12,302 nt of DNA, taken from JACDAE01 sp963717195. GTDB lineage: Bacteria; Chloroflexota; Ktedonobacteria; Ktedonobacterales; Ktedonobacteraceae. Position numbers and translations under genes: made by a program. The stretch covers positions 1 through 12,302 of the forward strand of contig CAVQVR010000003.1 in NCBI GenBank assembly GCA_963717195.1. Reading direction: 5' to 3'. Of the stretch, positions 6,587 through 12,302 are shown one piece after another (position 1 is the stretch's first letter; every line of letters starts with the position of its first letter). Below the pieces are notes generated by a model. The model saw only the letters and a list, made by a program, of their open reading frames with translations, made no database searches and was not told the origin of the DNA.

Positions 6587-7828
6587 GTGACAAACGACAG
6601 CAATATGCCACTGAACCTGGCCCAGCTACTCACGCCCACGTATCTTGCAAATCCGTATGCACTTTATTCGCGGTTACGTGCTCAAGATCCTGTCTTCTGG
6701 GACGAAAAAGCTACGGCATGGGTCGTTACACGCTATAGCGACGTGGCATCTATCTTGCGTGACCCGCGCCTCTCAGCAGCTCGCCTGAATATAGGGACAG
6801 AATGGATTCCGGAGGAGTTGCAGGCAAAGCTGGCCCCTCCAGTGCGTGCTCTGGCCCGGCAAATGCTTTTTCTGGACCCACCGGACCATACGCGCCTGCG
6901 CGGTCTGGTCTCCAAAGCCTTCACGCCGCGCGTCGTAGAATCTCTACGTCCACGTATTCAACAGCTCGTCGATGAACTGCTGGACGCCGTTCAGCCTTCT
7001 GGACACATGAACTTTATCAACGATTTTGCTTATCCACTTCCAGCTATCGTGATCGCGGAAATGCTAGGAGTTCCTCCAGAGGACCGCATTCAATTTACTA
7101 TGTGGACTACCGACTTTGCTAACTTGCTTGATGGAGGAAAGCTTTCCTTTGAAGGCATCATTCAGGCACTATCCGGAGTTGCCGCATTCATGGACTACCT
7201 CCGTGAGATCATCCGGAAGCGACGTACTGCTCCTCGCGACGACCTGTTGCAGGCAATGATTGTTGCCGAAGAGCAGGGCGACAAACTGAACGAGGAGGAA
7301 CTACTAAGCAACTGCTTCTTATTGCTGGCCGCCGGTCATGGTACCACTACTCACCTGCTCGGCAATGGTCTGCTGGCACTGTTACGTCATCCCGACCAGC
7401 TTGAACACTGGAAAAACGATCCCTCCCTGGCCTCATCTGCTGTAGTGGAACTGCTACGCTACGACAGTCCCGTTCAAATGACCTCGCGCCACCCCATAGA
7501 AGCCATTGAAATAGGAGACAAACACATCGAAGAGGGACAGGAGGTCATCATTGTCCTGGGAGCTGCCAATCATGACCCGGCCCAGTTCTCTCATCCCGAT
7601 CAGCTCGACCTGAGCCGTCCTGAGAATCGTCACATGTCATTTGGCCTGGGTATCCATTTCTGCCTGGGAGCACCGCTCGCCCGCCTGGAAGCTGAGATTG
7701 CTTTTAATACTCTTCTGCGCCGTTTGCCAAATCTCCAGGTGGCAATTGAGGAACTACAGTGGGCACCGAGTATTGTGTTCCGGGCGCTGATGGAGCTACC
7801 TATTGACTTTTCACCCCATTTCATGTAA
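6587..7828 (+). CDS. Cytochrome P450 (bacterial class I, soluble)
   Basis: A 413-aa heme monooxygenase of normal bacterial CYP length, expected to hydroxylate or epoxidise a small molecule using electrons from a separate ferredoxin and reductase, neither of which is encoded here. Seen: N-terminal PYALYSRLRAQDPVFWD region, C-helix DPPDHTRLR (97-105), I-helix AAGHGTTTH (248-256), K-helix ExxR as ELLR (E288, R291), and heme loop FGLGIHFCLG (352-361) with thiolate Cys359. The I-helix normally reads AG-x-(E/D)-T-T; here the acidic residue is Gly252 while Thr253 is kept. There is no membrane anchor. It lies 31 bp behind the ABC-F gene with its own strong Shine-Dalgarno site, so the two are probably one transcript. 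The substrate is unknown; CYP107-like tailoring or catabolic enzymes are the nearest general type. Confidence 0.93.
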   Translation: MTNDSNMPLNLAQLLTPTYLANPYALYSRLRAQDPVFWDEKATAWVVTRYSDVASILRDPRLSAARLNIGTEWIPEELQAKLAPPVRALARQMLFLDPPDHTRLRGLVSKAFTPRVVESLRPRIQQLVDELLDAVQPSGHMNFINDFAYPLPAIVIAEMLGVPPEDRIQFTMWTTDFANLLDGGKLSFEGIIQALSGVAAFMDYLREIIRKRRTAPRDDLLQAMIVAEEQGDKLNEEELLSNCFLLLAAGHGTTTHLLGNGLLALLRHPDQLEHWKNDPSLASSAVVELLRYDSPVQMTSRHPIEAIEIGDKHIEEGQEVIIVLGAANHDPAQFSHPDQLDLSRPENRHMSFGLGIHFCLGAPLARLEAEIAFNTLLRRLPNLQVAIEELQWAPSIVFRALMELPIDFSPHFM

Positions 7829-8087
7829 AATATATAGTAACATTCCTAATAGGAGAAACGCAACAGTGATAATAGTCTTCAATTAATCCTATACCTGCCC
7901 TGCTACAATGCATCTGGCCCCGCTGTGGCACCATCGAAGAGGTGTCTTGCGTATGGTATATGGTACTGAAGACGTTTTTTATTGCTGCTGATTGCTTGCG
8001 ACAAAACCAATTTCACTCTCTCCCTGTCGCCCTTCATCGCCTTAAAAATTCCTTCACTATCTATATCTCAACTGCCAGAACAGCCAT

Positions 8088-8113
8088 GCGGGCTTGTGAA
8101 CGGCGCCCCTACA
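8088..8113 (-). repeat. GGGGCG-type intergenic repeat, copy 2 (partial)
   Basis: Read on the minus strand, it starts TGTAGGGGCGC and ends AAGCCCGC. It matches 2584-2609 at 22 of 26 positions, including the first 11 and the last 8. The second half of the palindrome seen in copy 1 is missing. A short CCCC/GGGG stem (8106-8109 and 8117-8120) overlaps its edge. Confidence 0.55.
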
Positions 8114-8174
8114 ATTGGGGTATAAGCTGAAAACCGACACTCTACCGTGTGGATATTATTACTACATAACAAAA

Positions 8175-8180
8175 AAGGAG
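8175..8180 (+). promoter_or_regulatory. Shine-Dalgarno site fixing the hflX start
   Basis: AAGGAG lies 6 nt before the ATG at 8187. The longer in-frame reading from a TTG at 8115 would add 24 residues rich in Tyr and Lys that HflX proteins do not carry, would begin next to repeat copy 2, and has no ribosome-binding site. The ATG at 8187 is the supported start. Confidence 0.8.
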
Positions 8181-8186
8181 TTCTCT

Positions 8187-9671
8187 ATGGCAGAACACTC
8201 AACATATCCAGGCGACGATAAGCCACTTAGCGGATTGCTCTCCAACGCGCCTGAACGTGCTATCCTGGTTGGAGTTGATATACCGGGCATGGATTGGCAG
8301 ATGCTCGAATCGCTCGATGAACTGGAGCAACTGGCAACAACTGCTGGCATACAGTGCATGGATCGCCTGACCCAAAACCTGGAGCGAGCTCATCCAGCAA
8401 CATTGCTTGGCTCCGGCAAAGTCAAAGAACTGGCCGAACTGGCAAACTTCCACAATTGTGATGCGGTCATCTTCGATCTCGAACTGACACCGGGACAACA
8501 CCGTAATCTGGAACGTGAACTGGAGATGCAGGTTCTCGACCGGACCGCGCTGATCTTGATCATTTTTGGTCAGCGAGCACGTACACGTGAAGGTCGCTTG
8601 CAGGTAGAACTGGCACAGGTGGAGTATGATCTTCCACGCATTGCACGCCTATGGGGCCACCTTTCACGGCAGCGTGGTGGCACGCAACAACGTGGCGAAG
8701 GTGAGCAACAGATCGAAGTTGACCGCCGCCTGTTACGCCGACAGAAAGAGCGCCTACTGGAAGATCTTGATCTTGTACGCGCCCAGCGCCAATTGCACCG
8801 CGAACGTCGCCAGCATGCAGGGCCGCCAGTGATCGCATTGGTCGGCTATACTAATGCGGGCAAATCGACGCTACTCAACCGCCTTGCCAGCGGAAATCAC
8901 AGTATGGCCGAGAATAAGTTATTCGCAACGCTTGACCCTACGACGAGACGCGTACGACTGGGTGGAGGACAAGAAGTCTTACTTACCGATACCGTTGGCT
9001 TCGTTCAGCGTCTGCCTACCATTCTGGTTGCCGCTTTCCGTGCGACTCTGGAAGAGGTGGCCGAGGCTGATTTGCTGATCCACGTGGTTGATGCCTCGCA
9101 TCCCCATGTCCATCACCAGATTGAAGCCGTCGAACATGTTCTTGAAGAGATTGGTGCAGGTGGCCTTCCTATCGTCGTAGCGTTGAATAAAATTGATCGT
9201 TTGCCATCTGATATGCCGTTGCATCTCGGCGGTCTTGCCGCAGCGTTGCCACACGTCCAGATTTCGGCTGCCCAGGGTACGGGTATCGATGCTCTGTTGC
9301 GCTGTGTCAGTGAGACGCTGACCAGTCAATTTGTCGCACTTGATGTACTCATTCCTTATGAGCATGGCGAACTGGTCGCACAATTCCACCAGTTCGGTAC
9401 CATCGAGAGCGAGGAATACGAGGAAGGTGGCACCCACTTGCGCGGCTATGTACCGGGCAACCATAGTGGCCCCTTCATGGCCTTCCAACTAGCATACATC
9501 TACAGAGATCGTACAGGCATAACCACCTTCAATATGCATCGGATAGGGGCGTCTCCTTGCGAGCGCCCCCGATACTGTTCAAAACTACACGTCTTTGTGA
9601 CTTCGCTGCATAGTCTCTTGCGGCAAGCTAAAGCCCTTTTTGTCAGCTGGTACAAATCCTTCTTTGTTTAG
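8187..9671 (+). CDS. hflX: GTPase HflX, ribosome-splitting factor, with an extended C-terminus
   Basis: A 494-aa cytoplasmic GTPase that binds the 50S subunit and splits stalled or stressed 70S ribosomes. N-terminal HflX domain: TLLGSGKVKEL (72-82), FDLELTPGQHRNLE (96-109), FGQRARTREGRLQVELAQ (127-144), then a basic coiled-coil linker with the RQRGGTQQRGEGE segment (161-173). G domain: G1 GYTNAGKS (220-227), G2 around ATLDPT (247-252), G3 DTVGF (268-272), G4 NKID (334-337), G5 SA (360-361). The C-terminal domain DVLIPYEHGELV to about F433 is typical. After that, about 60 residues are unlike HflX: the frame continues through a GGGGCG hairpin (9546-9569) and overlaps the convergent glycosyltransferase gene by 87 bp. 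An ancestral stop was probably lost. E. coli HflX is 426 aa, for comparison. It is on the same strand as the ABC-F and P450 genes but in a separate unit. Confidence 0.93.
   Translation: MAEHSTYPGDDKPLSGLLSNAPERAILVGVDIPGMDWQMLESLDELEQLATTAGIQCMDRLTQNLERAHPATLLGSGKVKELAELANFHNCDAVIFDLELTPGQHRNLERELEMQVLDRTALILIIFGQRARTREGRLQVELAQVEYDLPRIARLWGHLSRQRGGTQQRGEGEQQIEVDRRLLRRQKERLLEDLDLVRAQRQLHRERRQHAGPPVIALVGYTNAGKSTLLNRLASGNHSMAENKLFATLDPTTRRVRLGGGQEVLLTDTVGFVQRLPTILVAAFRATLEEVAEADLLIHVVDASHPHVHHQIEAVEHVLEEIGAGGLPIVVALNKIDRLPSDMPLHLGGLAAALPHVQISAAQGTGIDALLRCVSETLTSQFVALDVLIPYEHGELVAQFHQFGTIESEEYEEGGTHLRGYVPGNHSGPFMAFQLAYIYRDRTGITTFNMHRIGASPCERPRYCSKLHVFVTSLHSLLRQAKALFVSWYKSFFV
9544..9570. repeat. 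GGGGCG-type palindrome, copy 3, inside the hflX 3' extension
   Basis: GGGGCG (9546-9551) pairs with CGCCCC (9564-9569). CTC (9553-9555) with GAG (9561-9563) extends the stem past one bulged T, leaving the loop CTTGC. It begins TAGGGGCG like copies 1 and 2, but the interior differs, so family membership is likely rather than certain. It sits where two convergent genes meet, as copy 1 does, but here it is translated as part of the HflX tail (about residues 454-461). Confidence 0.5.
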
Positions 9672-11088
9672 CTTTGCAGGCGATTCATCGCTCAGGGCAA
9701 ACTCAGCAGGGACTGGTGCCGGAGCAAGCGGAGCGATCTCTTCACGTTGTCGCTTTTGCCTTCGGAGCATGATAATGGCAATCATGCAGGCTACCAGGAC
9801 GGTACCTGCACTTCCTGCTACAAATACACTTCCAGGTGCGCCTCGCCAGAATGTATGTGCGAGTAAGAGGTTAATAAAGATACTCAAGCCAGCCAGGGCT
9901 ATCCAGCGCGTATCTAACGGAGCAGCTCGTTGCGCCAGGAGCAAAAAGAGCAGTGGATAGAGGGGTAAGACATAACGTGCACCAACCTGATCCCCTCCTG
10001 CCGCTTCGAAGCTCAAAATTGACAGAAGCAAAATTGCGACTGTTACCCAAAAGGTATTTCGTAGCCAGGGCTGTGGTGTCTTCCCTTGTGGAGCGAAGAG
10101 AAAGATCGCCAACAATGGTGTACTAAAGAACATACTCGTTCCAATGCCATCGATAATCAAGATCAGGTCGTGGACTCACATCGTTGATTGCAGAGAAATA
10201 AAAGCTTGGCCAGCGCAGGAAATCAACCACGAAATTGGGCCAGATATAATGCCAACTTAATACGCCATATTTGAAATGCATGGTATCTTGTCGGTCGTGA
10301 ATGTCATAACCTGTGCTCAATGGGTTACCGAAGTAGAGCCTGTTATGAACCAGTAATATGAGCAAGGCAACAGCGAACGGTGCCAGCGTTACAGTCAATT
10401 CACGCACTGATGGCCAGCGTTGCGGTAGGAAGTGCCAGTGGTCCTGCGTGCGGCGTCCAATCCCTAAATCGTGCAGATAGACAATGAAAGGGACAATACC
10501 AATCAACACCTCAGATGTGCGCGTAAGCACTACCATGCCTACACCTAATGTCGCCAGCGGCCAACGCCTGCTGAGCGTGCTATGGAGTGTGATCATGATC
10601 CCAAAGATACTGATTGTTTGAGATGTAAACCAGACATCCCCTCCCAGGCAGAGCCACAAAGCTATCGTGCCATAACCAAAGGTTATGGCGATGAGAAGAT
10701 TTTCAAGCGGCAGGCGATTAGTGATACGGCGCACACGCATCACCTCAAGCGTCCGAAACAAGAGAACGATATTCAAGGCAGCAAACGCCCAGGTAAACCA
10801 GACATCACTGAATTGAGCACCCAGAATGGCAACGAATGGGACCATCAGCAACGCTGGCAGCGGGGGATAGATGATATAGACCTTGCCACCGACAAGAATT
10901 GCATCATTAATAGGTCTTCCTATATCTAAATGACCATGCAACCAGGCCTGTGCCTGTAAGATGAAATGATCAGCACCAGATGGATGCGCTGGATCGATAT
11001 GAAGCAGGATTGCGAATCCGCCAAGCAAAACCATCAGAACGGCGAAGAAGATGCCATCATTCAAGCGACGTCGTAGAAATTCTTGCAT
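9585..11088 (-). pseudogene. Multi-spanning membrane glycosyltransferase (GT-C/PMT-ArnT-like), frameshifted
   Basis: Two minus-strand frames form one protein of about 500 aa: the N-terminal part 10123-11088 (321 aa) and the C-terminal part readable from about 10175 to 9585. The first part has about seven hydrophobic segments (near 14-31, 70-90, 95-113, 129-147, 152-168, 174-204 and 231-247) and a first outer loop HPSGADHFILQAQAWLHG (35-52) whose D40 is in the place of a GT-C catalytic acid. The second part has four or five more segments and GARYVLPLYPLL, a motif common in GT39-like enzymes, then a polar Pro/Ala/Lys-rich tail. Such enzymes transfer sugars from lipid-linked donors outside the membrane. 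The frames differ by +1 and the shift must lie in 10123-10178. The start follows GGAGGAG (11098-11104) at 9 nt. It lies 30 bp behind the FAD gene, probably the same transcript. It may be truly broken or a base-call error. Confidence 0.7.
10123..10178 (-). other. Frameshift zone in the glycosyltransferase gene
   Basis: Upstream of 10178 only the first frame is open (TGA of the other frame at 10176-10178). The first frame stops at TAG (10123-10125). Removing one base, for example the G in CTTGATTATC, joins RPDL to IIDGIGTSMFFSTP in a continuous reading. No homopolymer run and no standard slippery heptamer is seen here. Confidence 0.7.
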
Positions 11089-11118
11089 ATGTTGATGCTC
11101 CTCCGCTAACTGGTTTGC

Positions 11119-12302
11119 TTATTTTTCCGCAGCTATGGCGCGTTGTGGTACAAGGCGTCCTGACGTATCTTCGACGTCACGTGTTCCCTCATGATATTCG
11201 GCATCGGTGTTGACGCTCCAGGGATCGAGTTTCGCGCCACCCGCAATATTGCGTGCCGCGCACAAAGCGGTCATCATCGAATGGTCCTGATTATTATAAT
11301 GGTGCATACCGTTGCGCCCAACCAGTTGCATATTGGAAACATTCGCTTCGAGGCAATCTCGGATCGTACGCACATGCATTTTATACTCATCATCGTACAC
11401 CGGATAGGCCTTTGGTTGGCGCACGACGAAGCCTCTGAGAATCTCTTCGGGCTTACACATCTTGAGCTTCATCAAATCCTTGCTTCCCAGGTTCACGAGT
11501 TCCTCGTCACTGGATGTCCACAAACCATCGCCCTCGAAACAAAAGTATTCCAATCCCAGACAGGTCTTGCTGGCATCAGGTACCATATCGGGGCTCCAGT
11601 TTTTAAAGTTCTGGATGCGCCCGGCCACAATATCGGCATCATGCAGATAGATCCAGTTATCGGGGAACATCTCTGCCTTGTCGACGATCAACGCCACCGT
11701 CAGGAAATCGCGATATTTCAATCCATCAGCGGCCTGGCGAACGTGAGGAGGCAGGGGAGGATCAAAGGCATAGACCAGTTCGCGCATGGGCAGTGTCGAA
11801 ATATAGTGGGTACCGCATACCAGATTGGTGTTGCCATCAGCATCGCGTGTCACGATGCCTGTGACCTGATTGCCATCATGTTGGATGCTGACGATCTCTT
11901 TCCCCATCGTCACTGGATAGCCCTGTTGGCCAATGATCTCTGCCGTCCTCTCCCACAGTTCTCCGGGGCCGCGACGCGGATAGCGAAATTCATCGATAAG
12001 GGTTGTGATTACCTCGCCGCCTTTTTGGGTTTTTGGGGGAGCAACGCATTCTTGATGGCTTCAAGCAGATTAAGCCCTTTGATGCGTTGGGCAGCCCAGT
12101 CGGCGGAGAGTTCTTTCGTGCTCATTCCCCAGACTTTTTCGGTATAGGTCTTGAAGAAGATCGTGAAAAGGCGTTTGCCGAATTGGTTTGTCACCCAGTC
12201 TTCGAGACTCCTGGGATCTCGTGTGGGCGCGATGCGAGCTTTGATATAGCTGCTGATACACCGAAGCGTTTCGATGACGCCAAGATTCTTGGGCAATGAC
12301 GT
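11119..12302 (-). pseudogene. UDP-galactopyranose-mutase/amine-oxidase-like FAD oxidoreductase, frameshifted and cut by the window edge
   Basis: The 5' end, including the FAD-binding Rossmann motif, lies beyond the right edge. The visible N-terminal piece (12009-12302) carries EDWVTNQFGKRLFTIFFKTY, then TEKVWGMSTKELSADWAAQR, a signature of FAD proteins of the NAD(P)-binding/UGM-like group found in polysaccharide gene clusters. The rest is readable from about 12060 to 11119: GGEVITTLIDEFRYPRRGPG, STLPMRELVYAFDPPLPP, KYRDFLTVALIVDK, FPDNWIYLHD, RIQNFKNWSPDMVPD, LGLEYFCFEGDGLW, and the C-terminal GRNGMHHYNNQDHSMMTA, which contacts flavin and substrate in this family. The C-terminus is complete (Lys before TAA). 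One base is missing in 12009-12063. The likely role is flavin-dependent sugar-nucleotide or lipid oxidation or isomerisation linked to the membrane glycosyltransferase 30 bp downstream; the exact substrate is unknown. Confidence 0.75.
12009..12063 (-). other. Frameshift zone in the FAD oxidoreductase gene, at clustered homopolymers
   Basis: On the minus strand the zone reads CTCCCCCAAAAACCCAAAAA then GGCGGCGAG: a C5 and two A5 runs, with CCCAAAAA repeated in tandem. Adding one A to the last run gives PKKGGEVITTLIDEF, which continues the family sequence exactly. The upstream frame instead ends KKAAR at TAA (12009-12011), and the downstream frame is closed at TGA (12061-12063). Confidence 0.75.

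Larger units (their letters stand above)
7829..8186. other. 358-bp gap between the P450 and hflX genes
   Basis: No convincing gene is present. An AGGAG site near 7851 precedes a GTG at 7867, but that frame closes after six codons. A T6 run near 7974-7979 has no clear stem before it. A GGGGCG-type repeat sits at 8088-8113. The 3' end carries the hflX Shine-Dalgarno site. The hflX promoter is probably here, but I could not identify matching -35 and -10 boxes. Confidence 0.6.

Noticed and set aside
8979..9488. Minus-strand frame of 169 codons opposite hflX
   Set aside because: It is a shadow of the hflX G domain; the plus-strand GTPase motifs are unambiguous.
12009..12063. Programmed -1 ribosomal frameshifting in the FAD gene
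   Set aside because: The only near match is C AAA AAG, where the P-site tRNA would re-pair poorly; no clear downstream stem was seen, and the family is not known to use frameshifting. A one-base deletion explains it better.
11191..12147. Long plus-strand open frame (318 codons) opposite the FAD oxidoreductase gene
   Set aside because: It mirrors the real gene's codon pattern, has no recognisable motif or ribosome-binding site, and the minus strand carries clear family signatures.
1..12302. tRNA, rRNA, CRISPR array, riboswitch or prophage
   Set aside because: No T-loop consensus, no regularly spaced repeats, no conserved aptamer core and no phage genes were seen on either strand by eye; a covariance-model scan would settle weak RNA candidates.

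Overview
The window looks like a chromosomal segment from a soil-type Chloroflexota bacterium, most likely in or near the Ktedonobacteria. This is inferred from protein flavour (a secreted GH5 enzyme with a Thr/Pro-rich tail, a Chloroflexi-style multi-spanning glycosyltransferase and a UGM-like FAD oxidoreductase), long AT-richer gaps between genes of moderate GC, and short GGGGCG/CGCCCC palindromic repeats between genes. No rRNA, tRNA, CRISPR array, transposase or phage gene was recognised.

Layout from left to right. (1) 1-4046 holds exported or membrane-anchored proteins: a polysaccharide deacetylase with an N-terminal anchor (270-1637, +, strong sigma70-type promoter), a two-TM protein with a C-terminal minimal zincin metallopeptidase domain (1824-2555, +) and, convergent to them, a secreted glycoside hydrolase family 5 enzyme (2655-4046, -). 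A GGGGCG-type repeat fills the convergent gap. (2) 4061-4947 is a gap of about 890 bp with no convincing gene but two long perfect inverted repeats. (3) 4948-9671, all +, holds an ABC-F translation factor, a cytochrome P450 31 bp behind it with a GTG start, and, after a 358-bp gap, the ribosome-splitting GTPase HflX, whose C-terminus runs through another GGGGCG hairpin and gains an unusual tail. (4) 9585-12302, all -, holds two neighbouring genes that read as one transcript (FAD oxidoreductase, then membrane glycosyltransferase). Each is broken by one single-base-type frameshift. The FAD gene runs off the right edge.

Functionally, region 1 is consistent with cell-envelope or polysaccharide turnover. 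Region 3 places two ribosome-acting factors (ABC-F and HflX) around a P450, which could be a translation-stress or antibiotic-response neighbourhood or ordinary housekeeping. Region 4 looks like a polysaccharide or glycolipid assembly pair that is either decaying or affected by sequence errors. I did not find a clearly new multi-gene system. The most interesting items are the hflX 3' extension with its embedded repeat, the repeat family itself, the paired frameshifts, and two enzymes (P450 and GH5) that each lack one normally conserved active-site residue.
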